Source: Trichomonas vaginalis G3 (Eukaryota > Parabasalia > Trichomonadida > Trichomonadidae). From it: a DNA stretch of 64,000 bases. The first letter of the stretch is position 1, and the number at the start of each line of letters is the position of its first letter. Position numbers and translations under genes: made by a program. The stretch spans positions 5,465,962 through 5,529,961 of the forward strand of contig NC_067208.1 of assembly GCF_026262505.1 (NCBI RefSeq). Reading direction: 5' to 3'. This document shows positions 17,800 through 28,393 of the stretch, piece after piece. Below the pieces are notes generated by a model, which made no database searches, was not told the DNA's origin, and was given only the letters and a program-made list of their open reading frames with translations.

Positions 17800-18870
17800 T
17801 AAAATCTTTACTTACATAATGAGCTGAAAGAAGTATTCGAACAACATCCATGGAGGTCATTTAAAAATTCAATGAAGCTGCAAAGAGTGTGGGATTTACT
17901 AACAGAGCTGAAGTGAAAAGTTCTTTGACAAAAAATTGTACATCAAACAAAATAAACCCTTACGACTACTTTTACCAATTTACTCCAACACTCCTGACGC
18001 ATACCAATTTGACACTCTCATTCAAAGCAGAAAAGGAGGACATAAACCATTCTCATCTTCATAAATGTTAACACTCGTAAAGCATATTCATATTCCAATG
18101 AAAATAAAGGAACTCGTGAAGTGGTAAGAGTTTTACAAAAGTTTGTAGCAGAACATAACCAAGTACTTTAACATCAGACCAAGACAGTGCATACCTCAGC
18201 AATGAAATCACAGAATTTCTCATTAAGCATAATAACTCACTACACTACTGAAGACATAACCATAACATACTCGGCATCATAACCGCTTCATAAGGACTCT
18301 CAAGAGATTTAAATTCAAGAGCGAGACTTTACCGAAGAACAATGAAACATTTCATCGAAGTTTACAATTCCTCAACACATTCTACAACAGGACATACACA
18401 AATTCAATGACACAAACACAAGAAAAAGTATATACAAAAAGAAACGAAGTCAAACACAAAATATCAGAAATTCAACACAATTTACCCTCATTCCTGTTAC
18501 AAAAGTTCGTGTAGTTCTTGACGACAAACCATTGACAAAGAAACGTTTAAGGTTAAGTCGAAATTATTATATCGTAGACTCTACACAAGGTAATGGATAT
18601 CTTATAAAAGCTGCTGACGACTCATAGCATTTTACCCTCGACATAAATTAGTCGAAAGTAGTAATGGCAAACTTGCTGAAACCATTGACGAAGCAAAGCG
18701 AGGAGTGGTTATTGAAATACTTGGCTACAACACAAACGTATGACACTTATAAAGTAAGATATGAAGGAGCGTTGAAGATGTTATACCATCTAAGAACTTG
18801 AGAGAGTCGAAACAACTCATCTGGGACCATTAGAGCGGGAGTACTGGAAGACAAAAAAATAAGCGCAGAA
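17800..18870 (+). pseudogene. DDE integrase number 2 of element B with chromodomain-like tail, broken
   Basis: Plus-strand fragments show an rve core (FLIFINVNTRKAY, then a GTREVVRVLQKFVAEHNQVL stretch) and an SH3-like strand set (KVRVVLDDKPLTKKRLRLSR). After that comes a tail with DTYKVRYEGAL followed by a Leu-Glu-rich end, the pattern of chromodomain-bearing integrases of Polintons and Polinton-like viruses. Chromodomains can steer integration to modified histones. It is clearly a different integrase from number 1. It is heavily broken. Confidence 0.72.
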
Positions 18871-18926
18871 GAATAAGAAAAATCTTTCTAAACTTTTTTC
18901 AAGATGTAAATCAGACAAAAATAATG

Positions 18927-18980
18927 TTTAGGTGAAGAGGTGAGATTTCACACCGTTTTTCACCTTCTTTTTCACCTCTT
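18927..18980 (+). promoter_or_regulatory. Intergenic hairpin H3
   Basis: This copy has the arms TTTAGGTGAAGAGGTGAGAT and TTTTTCACC, and is followed by CTCTTGAATTTTCATGAAT. It lies between integrase 2 and the KilA-N remnant. Confidence 0.62.
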
Positions 18981-19018
18981 GAATTTTCATGAATTTTCCC
19001 GAAATAAAAAATAATGTT

Positions 19019-19420
19019 AGTGTTTATTTTATTTATTTTTTTATTTGTATGTAAAGACAGTAAGTCAAGTCGAAGCAAAAACATTCACTAACAATCTAAT
19101 GGCGAAACATCACAAAAGGCACTTATAACGGTATTGAAGTCTTACGTAGAGACCAGAGGTAGTACATTAATGCAACAAAGATGGCAAGAGAAGCAGGAAA
19201 GTTAAACCATTTAAACAGATTCTCAATGTGCTAAAATGCAGAAATTCTTGAGTTTTGTTGAAAGAATACGGTCGAGCCAAAGTGGCTCAACTCAAAACAA
19301 GCATTTATGAGTTACTAAGGGCGTTATTGAATGAATTCAAAGGTATTACAGTACATTGACCTCGTTCATTTTGTGCTGAATGTTGCTCTGTAAGTAGCAT
19401 TTTTATGTCAAGATTATTAT
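19019..19420 (+). pseudogene. KilA-N protein remnant of element B
   Basis: The leader TTTTTATTTGTATGTAAAGA precedes it, as for the other KilA-N genes. Fragments read YNGIEVLRRDQ and YINATKMAREAGK, the hallmark of the KilA-N domain. A later part is close at DNA level to 49285-49445 of C, where the frame reads VINEFKGIYIHPDLVHFVAE, the end of the domain. It is broken. Confidence 0.65.
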
Positions 19421-19429
19421 GGACTCCAT

Positions 19430-19700
19430 AGACAAGAAAGTTCATAGAAGATTAGATTAGAAGAACTCGAAGATACAGTGGAGAATGCTAAACCTTTGTT
19501 CGAAGAAGAAGTTGGAAAAATGTGCGGAAAACAATTTAGAACATGAACGTGAGAAATGTTATGGTTATAGAGATTCTCCATACGAACTAGACCAATGGGA
19601 CAAAGAAGATTTTAAAGAAGAGAATTTAGAGAATATGAATCGCTAATAGTCATTTATGAAGCTGATGCGCAGAAAAGAAGTTAAAAGTTTGGGGTCGTTT
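19430..19700 (+). pseudogene. Degraded charged coding remnant
   Basis: Short fragments rich in Glu and Lys, such as MDSIDKKVHRR and LEELEDTVENAKPLFEEE, suggest a decayed helical protein. It matches nothing else in the window and cannot be assigned. Confidence 0.3.
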
Positions 19701-19760
19701 TGTACAAAAATATTGTGAGTAAATGAACATTTATTTTTATGTAATTCACCAAAAATATAT

Positions 19761-19816
19761 TATAGGGTGAGAGGTGAGATGTCACCTGTTTTCTCACCTG
19801 TTTTCTCACTCTCTGA
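19761..19816 (+). promoter_or_regulatory. Intergenic hairpin H4
   Basis: The arms read GGGTGAGAGGTGAG, TCACC, TTCTCACC and TTCTCACT, preceded by AAAAATATATTATA. It is followed by GAATTTTCATGAATTTTCAC and a T-rich leader before the next gene remnant. Confidence 0.65.
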
Positions 19817-19861
19817 ATTTTCATGAATTTTCACAAAAGACAAAAATAATGTTAGTTTTAT

Positions 19862-20400
19862 TTTTTATTTATTTTTTTATTTGTATAAAAGATAATGATA
19901 TTCAACAATCGGTACAACAACAATTCAACTACAGCACCAAACTCGTTTATCATGAATCTACGTCAATGTTGATAGAGATGAAAACTTTATTCCTTCTTCA
20001 TATACTTTTGAAACGAAATCCAGAATGATAAAGCAAGAACTTTAAAAGTAATTTAGACTGTAGTGCGAAAGATGAAACAAATTGACAGTTTATCTTTATG
20101 ACATGCAGGACATTATTACCATTTGCCTTAAACTAACCTGAAGTTCAGCAGCAAAAACTAACTATCCTGAATCGACCGAAATTGAAGTCAAAGCAACTCT
20201 CGTCTAGTAGAAATAAAGAAGTCATTCTAGTAAAGTAAATATGAATTCCTTGGTTTTCATTTCATCTGCAAACCATAAAGTAATGGACAAAGTCTGCGAA
20301 CATTGGTATATAAAACATTTCTGACATTATATTAAATCTAGAGGGAGCTTAGACTTACGTAACTTTGTTTCATTAGTTGCAAAATGTGTTTGGGAATCTC
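19862..20400 (+). pseudogene. Remnant shared with 49639-50190 of element C
   Basis: The DNA follows the C segment closely from the T-rich leader TTTATTTGTATAAAAGATAAT through tracts such as CAACAACAATTCAA and CTACAGCACCAAACTCG. In C the frame reads MISTIGTTTIQATNGGTLST, a Thr-rich start of unknown function. Similarity stops near 20400, taken as the right limit of B. Confidence 0.5.
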
Positions 20401-21345
20401 CTTCACCTTCTGAATCCTAACTGGCTCGATGTGAATTATTTTCTGATTTAATCAGCTTTGAATAAAAAATTATCCAACTTCTAAAATTTTACGGAGAGAG
20501 GGTCAAAGTTGCTATTTGTCACTTTTCCACAAGAATATAATGGGGAAAAAGTTATCATATAGTTGATCTCATTCACTGAGGTGAGAGATGCATGTAGTGT
20601 AATGGGATAAACAGTGGGCTTGCTGTTCTAAGTCCTAGGTTCGAGACACATTGGCTTCATTTTTCTCTTTTTTATTGACGTAAACTATTCAATTTTTGTG
20701 TTATCCATTCAAATTTCAGAATTTTTTTTGCAGATTTCACGCTACATTCGAAGTTACCTTTTGTAACAACCACCACCGCCTACGAAAGACGAAAGTGTGT
20801 CACAATTTCACCCGGAAATCCGACGGTTGTTTAAGAGTAAGCACATTTGGCACCTACTCAAATTTTACGGGCATTCAATTTGACGAAGTAACACCTTTTC
20901 ATATATGCTTTACAAATATTAAGTCCAAATTTGGACGTTAATTTTGATTGATTATAAATTGAAAGCGTGATCATAAAATCAGTAACGATTAATTGCTATT
21001 CTTATAATACTGCTGATGGATGACATTTCTGATTTTACTTTTGAGAGAATACCATTCAAATGTGTATAAATTTTCAATCATTCAAAGAATTATCGCAGAG
21101 AACTAGTTTGCATACACACTAATTTCCTTTAAAAAATTGAAACTTATTTTTATATTTTATGAAGATTTTGGGGCGGTTTAATAGAAACAAAAAGTTTATT
21201 CGTTCACGTTTATTTTAATCATATTTGTATTTCTTTTAATGTCATTATAAACTTTCTTGATGCTTCAAATGAATTTGATTTTGACTGAAACGATTAAATT
21301 TTGATTATAAAAATTTTTTTTTCATTGTTCAAAAAAAATTAGACC
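20401..21345. other. Intergenic stretch with a tRNA-like tract
   Basis: No supported gene. At about 20588-20658 the sequence GTAGTGTAATGGGATAAAC followed by GGTTCGAGACACA looks like tRNA promoter boxes A and B around an anticodon-like region. The T stem and acceptor stem do not pair, however, so it is at best a decayed tRNA or tRNA-derived piece. The frame at 20696-20941 has no recognisable features. Confidence 0.35.
21322..21326 (+). promoter_or_regulatory. Inr start element of the inositol phosphate kinase gene
   Basis: TCATT fits the trichomonad Inr consensus TCA-Y-W, with the +1 A at 21324, 22 bases before the ATG. Short leaders of this kind are typical of T. vaginalis. Confidence 0.6.
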
Positions 21346-22167
21346 ATGACATCTCGTATGACTTTGCACATAGACCATAGCCAAGGGCAATTACTTCGCT
21401 CTAAAATCTTTGGTCATGATGGTGTTATTATCCCATTCAGGGAAGGATACATTGCGAAGAAATGCAAATTAATTCGTGAGTTGAAATTTTATAAAACATA
21501 TGTAGGCAGTTTGCATAATATCTTAGAGCCCGAACTCATCCCTTCTGTTGAAGGCATTGTTGACGACAACAACGTTCACTTATCTAGTTCAGATGACGAA
21601 GTTGATCTTGAAGTCAAGCGCGACATTGAAATCAATCACAAATCAGAACCATACCTTATGATGCATGACATTGCAGATGGTTATTCACGCCCAGCTGTTC
21701 TAGACGTGAAACTTGGAACTAGAACTTGGGCGTTAGGTGCCTCTAAAATAAAGCGTGAGCGTATGAAGAAGAAATGCTCATGCCCTACATCATCGGAGCT
21801 TTGTGTACGTGTCCGTGCCGCTATGTGGTACTCTCGTACACCAGATAAGTGGCCTGTTGAAGAGAACATCAACTGTGTTAAACGCGAATGGGGTAATTCA
21901 TGCTCTAAGTCGGAGTTTCTCGACTTCTTGAAAGATTTCTTCCACTACCCAAACCAAATTCCTATTTTTGTTGAAAAACTCAATAAGTTGAAGACATCTA
22001 TGGCTAAAATGCGCGAACAGTTTGGTGCTCGCATGTACTCTAGCTCGATTGTCTTCGCGTATGATGAAGATGATCCATCCAAATTTGATTGTCGTTTACT
22101 TGACTTTGCGAAGACTTATTTAGACATCGACAAAGCGGCTAAAGAGTCAAATGAAAGTGTTGATTGA
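21346..22167 (+). CDS. Inositol polyphosphate kinase (IPMK/IP6K family)
   Basis: The 273-residue cytosolic or nuclear enzyme transfers phosphate from ATP to inositol phosphates. The family signature P-x3-D-x-K-x-G is PAVLDVKLG at residues 116-124. The SSLL-type motif appears as SSSIV at 232-236, and the metal-binding end motif (IDFAHT in the family) as LDFAKT at 252-257. An acidic loop, SSSDDEVDLEVKRD at about 80-93, lies before the core. The length is short but complete for an IPMK. The frame is intact, codon use looks like an expressed host gene, and an Inr lies just upstream. It is the best preserved host gene of the window. Whether it is a multikinase or an InsP6 kinase cannot be told from sequence alone. 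Confidence 0.88.
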   Translation: MTSRMTLHIDHSQGQLLRSKIFGHDGVIIPFREGYIAKKCKLIRELKFYKTYVGSLHNILEPELIPSVEGIVDDNNVHLSSSDDEVDLEVKRDIEINHKSEPYLMMHDIADGYSRPAVLDVKLGTRTWALGASKIKRERMKKKCSCPTSSELCVRVRAAMWYSRTPDKWPVEENINCVKREWGNSCSKSEFLDFLKDFFHYPNQIPIFVEKLNKLKTSMAKMREQFGARMYSSSIVFAYDEDDPSKFDCRLLDFAKTYLDIDKAAKESNESVD

Positions 22168-23304
22168 GTGTGAAGACTCTGTTCTTCCAGCATTGAACAG
22201 TATAACTAGTATGATCGAATCTCTTGTTTAATTTTTTTATTTATATTTATATATAAAGTGTTTGTTATCATGTAATGAGGCGATATTCATATACATATAT
22301 ATTCATATATTTATATCTATACTATCGCCTAACTACATTTTCTTTTTTTTTCATTTTTCATTTTAACAATAAAGAGAGTTTATAAAGAATCATCATTTTA
22401 CCTTTTATTTTTAATTACTTTCTTTCTTGCTAAGTTATTAATTAAATTAATATTTTTTTTAATATCTGAACTTATTGAGCTGGATATCATGCATTTAACT
22501 AATGTTATGAAAACAGCTAGTAGAATATGACATTATATATCTCTTATAGCAAAAAAAGTGACTTTGCGAGGTAAGAAAGAACATAATTCTCACCATATCT
22601 GTGTGAAGGAGTAAGAAAGAACAGAATTCTCTATCCGTTTCATTTCATTAATTCTCTTTTGTTTATTTTAGTAAAAAAAGTTTTTCATTGGGTTCAAAAA
22701 GAATACTCATTTTTGACTACTTTATGCACAAATTGAATGCAAAATAATCGTCTCGCTTCTGCATTGGGTATGAAACTATCGAGAGTGTAATTGAAAGACT
22801 TAAATTGATTTTCATGGTTTATGTCTGCTTAACGAACACTCATACAAAAATTTGCAATACATCATAAACAATAATACATGGTTTTACTCATAACTTCATT
22901 AACTTGATTTTCTATCATTTTAATTATTATCTATATCTTAGTTTAGGCTTTCTAAGTTTGAAACATACCCCAACCATATAGAGAGTACTTTCGAGACATT
23001 CATTTAGAAACAAGAGTTACATTTATTCAACAAAATATATAAAGAATGTGTAAGATCGATAAAAAGCGTATGGAAATTAAAAATCACTGTTTGAGTACTT
23101 TCTGAGACTCTGTTTGTCAGAAATATATACATTTGAATACTTTCTGACACCTTTTTCAAAGTTTTTGACATTGTGAGGTTTTTGTGTCAAAAAGTAATCA
23201 ATTTTCCTCTCAAATGATGATTTATTAAAAAGATCACTTTTTTATCAACTTTTTTTTGTCAAGCGAGTAAAAATAGATTTTTTTTCAAATTATTTTGTTT
23301 CAAA
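22168..23304. other. Intergenic stretch
   Basis: No gene seen. At 22278-22330 the arms AGGCGATA and TATCGCCT bracket a TA-rich centre, about 110 bases after the kinase stop; this could be a 3' processing or terminator-like fold. At about 22570-22645 the string GTAAGAAAGAACA is repeated. Confidence 0.45.
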
Positions 23305-24306
23305 TTATTGTGTTGGCGAAGGATAGCGGCTGAATTGATCGAAACATGATTTTCCTTGTTCGTAATCACCAAATTTTATTGAAAGACGTTTGTTTGCTTG
23401 GAAGAAACAAGATTGTGCTTCTTGATATTGAATAACATAATTTTCAGTGTAAATAGGAGAAGTTGAGAAAGAAACTGCACCAGAAACATCAAGAATGTCA
23501 CAGTAACAATTATAAACTGCAACATTTCCGTTAGAGTTAGAAATTGAGAAATAAACGTGATTATCAAAGAAAGTTGACTCAAATATTTCTACAGTAGAAT
23601 GATCAACACTTAAGAGTGCATCGTATGTCGTAATTTCGTTTGAAATAAACATAATTCTGTTGATTTGAAGAGGTTTATGAATATTTATTTCTAAACCTTT
23701 AAACATTGATGTAATTATATATCGTATTTGTTAATATCTTTAATGATGATGCAGATCTAATTGCTGGTCCAATTCCGCAATAAACATTATTTTGTGAAAA
23801 ATTACAGCCTTCGAAGTATTGATCACCGAAATTCGTGTAAACTACATACGATACATCTGGTGTTGGATAATATGTTCCGAAAAAGTTATTAAGATTGTAA
23901 AATGAACCTTTTTTTCGTTAACATTTGTTGATAAATATAAGCAATTGCAGCTACTTCGAGCGGTACAGTTCAAACAACAGACTTCTCGTAGTACTGCGAA
24001 TTTCCTTGTGTTAATATAAATTGCTCCGGCTTGGCCATTCGAATTTGAGTCTGCACGGCATGAGGAATAACGACTATTTTCGATAATGATTTGTACGTTT
24101 CCTACTATATTTAAAGCTCCTCCGATATCTGATGTTAATTTTTGAAAATTACCGTTTCTAATGAATACTGAACCACTGACTGGGTTCAAATAATGCCTTT
24201 CATTCGATTCTATAGTAAGACATGTCTCTGGCGCTGAGGATGCAGTAGTAAGGAAAAGAGAAATCATAAATTTATTTGCAAAAAATAGTTTATAGCTCGA
24301 GTGCAT
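23305..24306 (-). pseudogene. Beta-helix repeat surface-type protein 1, frameshifted
   Basis: The start at 24306 (MHSSYKLFFANKFMISLFLT) is a likely signal peptide. The body has short beta-helix turns with Asn, Cys and Gly, for example SDIGGALNIVGN and GQAGAIYINTRKF, as in the large trichomonad Pmp-like/right-handed beta-helix families that face outward. The reading needs two frame changes: one at the A-run near 23912, and one near 23708. About 330 residues in all. No C-terminal anchor is seen. It could be a pseudogene or suffer from sequence errors. A related gene lies at 27254-28327. Confidence 0.6.
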
Positions 24307-24321
24307 AATAATGTTCTAACT

Positions 24322-24326
24322 AATGA
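24322..24326 (-). promoter_or_regulatory. Inr start element of beta-helix gene 1
   Basis: The minus strand reads TCATT with the +1 A at 24324, 18 bases before the ATG. This supports 24306 as the start. Confidence 0.5.
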
Positions 24327-24626
24327 TTTTAGTAAAAGTTTTTCATTTGATCTTGACTTATTTGGGCTTTTCGATATAAATTTCAAATCGAATATCTTTT
24401 TTATGCAATGGGATCACCAAATAACGAAGTTGCTCATTGAAGCAAAGTAATGCAAGCAAGAATTGATGTTATTTTCTCCTTTTTTGAATGAAATATAATG
24501 TTTTGAAGAATTAAATTATGCTATTTTATATCCATTTGTTGGGGCTAATATAATTAAATACTTATTTTTGCATTAATCTAGTAAAATTAACTGTACGTTT
24601 AAAAAAATAAACTATTCAAATCCTGG
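24327..24626. other. Divergent intergenic region
   Basis: This AT-rich stretch lies between beta-helix gene 1 and the coiled-coil gene, which are transcribed away from each other. No further structure was noticed. Confidence 0.5.
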
Positions 24627-26764
24627 ATGAGTTTGCTTGACTCGTCATGGTTCACAGACAGACCAATTCATCCAGATAAGCAGCCCAAAAAGATTCCTAT
24701 GACGGAATGGGAATACCAAGAAAAACACGGCCTTGATAGCCAAAAGGATATTGATAGTGATTTTTCTGATCCATCAACTTTCTCATTTTCAAGTGATCAA
24801 TCGATGGACTCGGATGGGCCAGCACCACCAAAGAAGGAAAGACCGCCATTAAATACTTCAGACCCAGAAAAATTGGAGAAGCACTAAAAACAGATTTAGA
24901 TTTTATATCAACATCGCATAATTTAAGCACACAACGTAGAGAAGCTGCAGATAGAGAGATACAAGATACAATATCATCAGCAAAATATACATATTTTAAC
25001 GATTTAGAAGCTGAAGCGCAATTTAGCGATCTGTCCTTTTCAGATGACTTCGAATCATCTTCAAAATCTAAAACAAATAAATACGGAATATCAGATGCAC
25101 TCGAATCCGAACTTATGACCTGTGGAGTACAAAAAGTTGGAAAAGGAGATTCGTCATGCATCGTAAGAAAATCACAGTCAGCTAAAATCGATTCATCTAG
25201 CAAAAATTACGACTTTGATAATTCATCTTCGAAAATCTCAAAAATTTCGACACTGAAAACAACAGATAAATCAACAAAGACAGATAAAAATACAGATACT
25301 ATATCAACAATGGCCGATATTTCATCATTCCATGATACAATGACATCAGATTTCAAATTAGAATCAACACAAGGAAAAACAAAAACAGATACAGATAAAA
25401 TTAGCCCTAATAAAAGGAAATCGGTTACTATTACAGATACTCTTCAATCAACCTTAGAAAAAGCAAAAAGTAATAAAGATACAAAAGAATTTACTGATTT
25501 TAGTAGTGACACCGATCTTCTTGCCACAAATCGAACATCTACATTAGGTACAACTGATCTCCAAACGAATACTCAAACAATGGGTGATTCTCTCATGAAA
25601 AGCAACACAATTACAAAGAAAACAACAATTTCATGCAAAACAGACACATCAACAATTAAACCTGATCCAAATGCAAGTAGTTTATATGGAAGAATTAATA
25701 GTAGTCTTGAAATTTCGGATCAAAACAACAAACTTGCGAAAGAAAAATATAAGAAACAACTCGAAGAAGAAAACAGTCCATACAAGAAGATGAAAAAAGA
25801 ACCAATTCCAGATCAAATCCCAGAATTCATGAAAGATGAAAGAAGAGAACTTATTGAGCGTCGAAAAGAAGAATCACTTCAACGACAAAAAGAAAGTTTG
25901 AGACGAAGTGAAGATATTTCGAAACAATTAGAAGAATCAGTCAGAAAACACGAGATGACAGATGAAAGACGTAAAGCATTAGAATACAAACCAAAGCCAT
26001 TAGAAGACAAATCACCACGATTCCCTAAAGAAGACAGAACATCATTAAAGTCAAAGCGATTGGAAGAAGAAGAGAAAAAGCGAGCATCTAAACAAAGTTC
26101 TAAGAAGAAATATGAATTAATACCAGATGAATCTGATTTAATCAAAGAAAGAAAACTCAAGAAGTTAATAGGAGAACAAAAATTAGAAGAAATCGGTGAA
26201 AAAGTCCCTCCTCCACCTCCAAAAGAGAAGCATCGTAAAAGAGTTGTTATTGACGAAGATGATGTTGATCCAAGGAGGTTAAATATGAGTGAAAAAGATA
26301 AGAAGGCGTTCTATGATCCAGCAACAACAAAAGCAGCACAATTACGTAATCAAATGATCAGACAAAAGATTGTTCAACAAGCAGAAGCAGACAGAGCTAA
26401 ACGAGAAGAAGAAGATGAACGACTTAGGAAGGAAATCAAAGTTGCTGCAAGGATCGAACCAGATTTGCGGAAATTACGAGAACAAAGTCAAGTTAAAACG
26501 AAAGATATTAAAGAACGTAGGAAAGAAGAAGAGGAAAAAAGTAAACAAGTTTCTAAGGAAACTCGAAAAATGCTTAAACGAGTTGAAAAGAATCCTTCAT
26601 TGTTTAACAGAGAAGGACAAGAACTAACAAGACAAGAAGCGCGTCATCGAGCGAAAGTCAGCAGTGTTGTTAAGACTCAAGAACAAATGCATTGGGATAC
26701 AGTCCGAGCTCGAAGAGAAGCTAAAAATGAAGAACTGAGAAAGATGTGGAGCGGAAAAATGTAA
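24627..26764 (+). pseudogene. Basic coiled-coil protein, one frame change near the start
   Basis: The first 86 residues (MSLLDSSWFTDRPIHPDKQP) and a frame that is open up to 26764 belong together: the second frame is already open before the first one stops. They meet at the A5 run at 24868-24872, where a single extra A would join them. The total would be about 710 residues. The middle is Ser/Thr/Lys-rich and disordered. From about residue 400 the protein is a long Lys/Arg/Glu coiled coil (LIERRKEESLQRQKESLRRS). The C-terminus, QMHWDTVRARREAKNEELRK, resembles axonemal or centrosomal proteins, but no family is firmly recognised. A real single-base loss or a base-calling error are both possible. 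Confidence 0.6.
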
Positions 26765-26843
26765 TATTTTTATGTGTTTATTAAATAAAAAGATATTTGT
26801 TTATTTATGTTAAGTATGAAATGTATACACATTCTCTATATTT

Positions 26844-27110
26844 TGAAGGTAACTTTTACCTCAACAAATAAAAATTATTTCTCTGAAAAATACAGAGAGA
26901 AATTTAAATGCGGAACTTTGATATTTTTCCCCACACATTAGTATTTTCACTCTTTGCATATGAACTCTATATTGCATTCTGGCTTAAGAGTGCACTAGGA
27001 GGATTACGGCTTTTTAATCCTCCTTTTTTTCTAAAAATTCTTCTACTTTTTAGTACTTTCGAGCTCTAAAAAGTAGAGCTTAAATGCGTCTGCAATTAGA
27101 GCGCATTCAT
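26844..27110. ncRNA. Row of strong hairpins, candidate structured RNA
   Basis: Four hairpins follow each other in an otherwise empty stretch. They are AGGTAA-CTT-TTACCT at 26847-26861, ATTTCTCTG facing CAGAGAGAAAT near 26876-26902, a 10-bp perfect stem AGGAGGATTA/TAATCCTCCT at 26997-27024 followed by a T run, and an 11-bp stem CTACTTTTTAG/CTAAAAAGTAG at about 27043-27076. The T run after the third stem would suit RNA polymerase III termination. No known RNA family was recognised. Confidence 0.3.
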
Positions 27111-27253
27111 ATCATATACCTCATTCTCCTTGAAATAAAACATAATTCAATATTTTTATTAATTCTTTTTAATTTTCCTGAGAAGTACCTTAATATGTTA
27201 TACCAATCTAATGTAAATTCATATTTAACATCAAATTAGGCTTGAGAGTTTCA

Positions 27254-28327
27254 TCAAATTAATTTTATTTTTTTTACTAAAGCAATACAAAGAGAAGTAA
27301 TGAAATGATATGAATAATGATAAACAATTTCATATTTTGTGATAATATTCTTCTTTATAGCTAAATCTAAAATAGGAAACTCTGCTTCACACAGATATGA
27401 TGAAAAGTGAGAAAGATTATGAATAGAATATATATTTTGAACATTATTTGTTCTAACTGATCCATATGTTTTACCTATTATTCTGTCACAGAAAGAATCT
27501 TTAACTGTAATTGAACCAGAATATTGATGATAAAATTCTACTCCTGGTCCTGTGTTTCCAAGAAATGAACAGTTTTCAATAAGAACAGTTGATCCATCTG
27601 CCCAGAATGTTACATATTCAGATTTTTTGTGTTCATTATTCAAAACATTACAAAAATTAAAATTATAGTTACCCCAATCTAATGATAAAATTCTATAATT
27701 TGATGTTGTGTTACAAAATGATGAATATGTTACGTTACTTAGACTTGTTGGTTCATATAGAAATATTCCTGAGTCATAGTTTGCTTCACAGAAACTAGTG
27801 TTGATTGATTTAACTCCAATATTTCCATAACAAAGATGATTTGTTCTAGATTTTTCTAAATTTCCGCATAAATAAAAAGAACTTTCATAAAGATAATTTT
27901 TATTATTTGATTTAGAATCTAAGGAAACATATGAATGATGTCCCCAGGAGTTTGTTTTTGATTTGTAGCCACATGTTCGGTATTGGACAATGGAACTATT
28001 ACAAATAAAGTAGATAGAGCCACCATTTGTATTACTGCTGCAGTTAGTAAATGAACAATACGAGTTAAGAAACTTATTGTTTGTATTCGTAAAATAAATG
28101 GCACTATTAGTTGTAATGGTGATGAATATACAGTTATATAAGAAGCATTCATTATTCGTTGATGTAATTGGAACATTTGTACCTTGAATTGGTTTTGAAT
28201 TAAGTGATGTATTGTAAAAGTGCTCCTAAACATCATCAGGTGATTGATCAAAGTGTAAATTATTCATAGTTGATGTGTGTTTTGATACTGTTATCTGAAA
28301 ATCGTGATTGAATTTCATTGTTTTCAT
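27254..28327 (-). pseudogene. Beta-helix repeat surface-type protein 2, one internal stop
   Basis: The frame from the ATG at 28327 (MKTMKFNHDFQITVSK) is open to 27254 apart from one TAG at codon 34 (28226-28228), about 357 codons in all. Beta-helix turns rich in Asn, Cys and Ser are clear: NCSSNTNGGSIYF, NIGVKSINTSFCEANYDSG, VLIENCSFLGNTGPGVEF. The C-terminus, YHYSYHFITSLCIALVKKIK, looks like a membrane anchor with a basic tail. No signal peptide is seen at this start. It is the same family as 23305-24306. One nonsense change or a sequencing error would explain the stop. Confidence 0.6.
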
Positions 28328-28332
28328 CAAAA

Positions 28333-28393
28333 AAATGAATCGGCATTATTTGACATTTCAATGATGTAAATGTCAAATAATGCCGATTCATTT
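28333..28393. promoter_or_regulatory. 26-bp perfect palindrome with an Inr on each strand
   Basis: Arms 28333-28358 and 28368-28393 (ATGAATCGGCATTATTTGAC in the first arm) are perfect inverted copies around a 9-base loop. The minus strand has TCATT at 28334-28338, 9 bases before the ATG of beta-helix gene 2. By symmetry the plus strand has TCATT at 28388-28392, about 22 bases before an ATG at 28412. Confidence 0.75.

Larger units (their letters stand above)
12331..20400. mobile_element. Virus-like element B, decayed, ends not resolved
   Basis: A cluster unlike the host genes: adenine methylase, small membrane-active proteins, a capsid-type candidate, phage-type tail fibre, two DDE integrases, KilA-N remnants and intergenic hairpins. 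The T-rich leaders before ATGs match those of the Polintons. The left edge is set near the A-run and the small hairpin GGCAC-TTC-GTGCC at 12371-12383; the right edge is where similarity to C (about 50190) stops. No inverted ends or target duplication were found. It is broken in many places and interrupted by an assembly gap. No major capsid gene, packaging ATPase or polymerase is visible. It is older than A and C, and is probably a relative of Polintons or Polinton-like viruses. Confidence 0.75.

Noticed and set aside
12331-20400. Element B as a third Polinton with the same ends as A and C
   Set aside because: No AGTAGTAG-type ends or flanking duplication were found, and the capsid, ATPase and polymerase genes of the Polintons are absent.
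20588-20658. tRNA gene
   Set aside because: Box A and box B-like strings are present, but T stem and acceptor stem do not pair; kept only as a tRNA-like tract.
20696-20941. 81-residue plus-strand frame
   Set aside because: No family features, no leader and no Inr; its composition looks like chance in intergenic DNA.
24860-24890. Programmed -1 frameshift in the coiled-coil gene
   Set aside because: The A5 run lacks a proper slippery heptamer and no strong stem follows; a single-base change or base-calling error is simpler.
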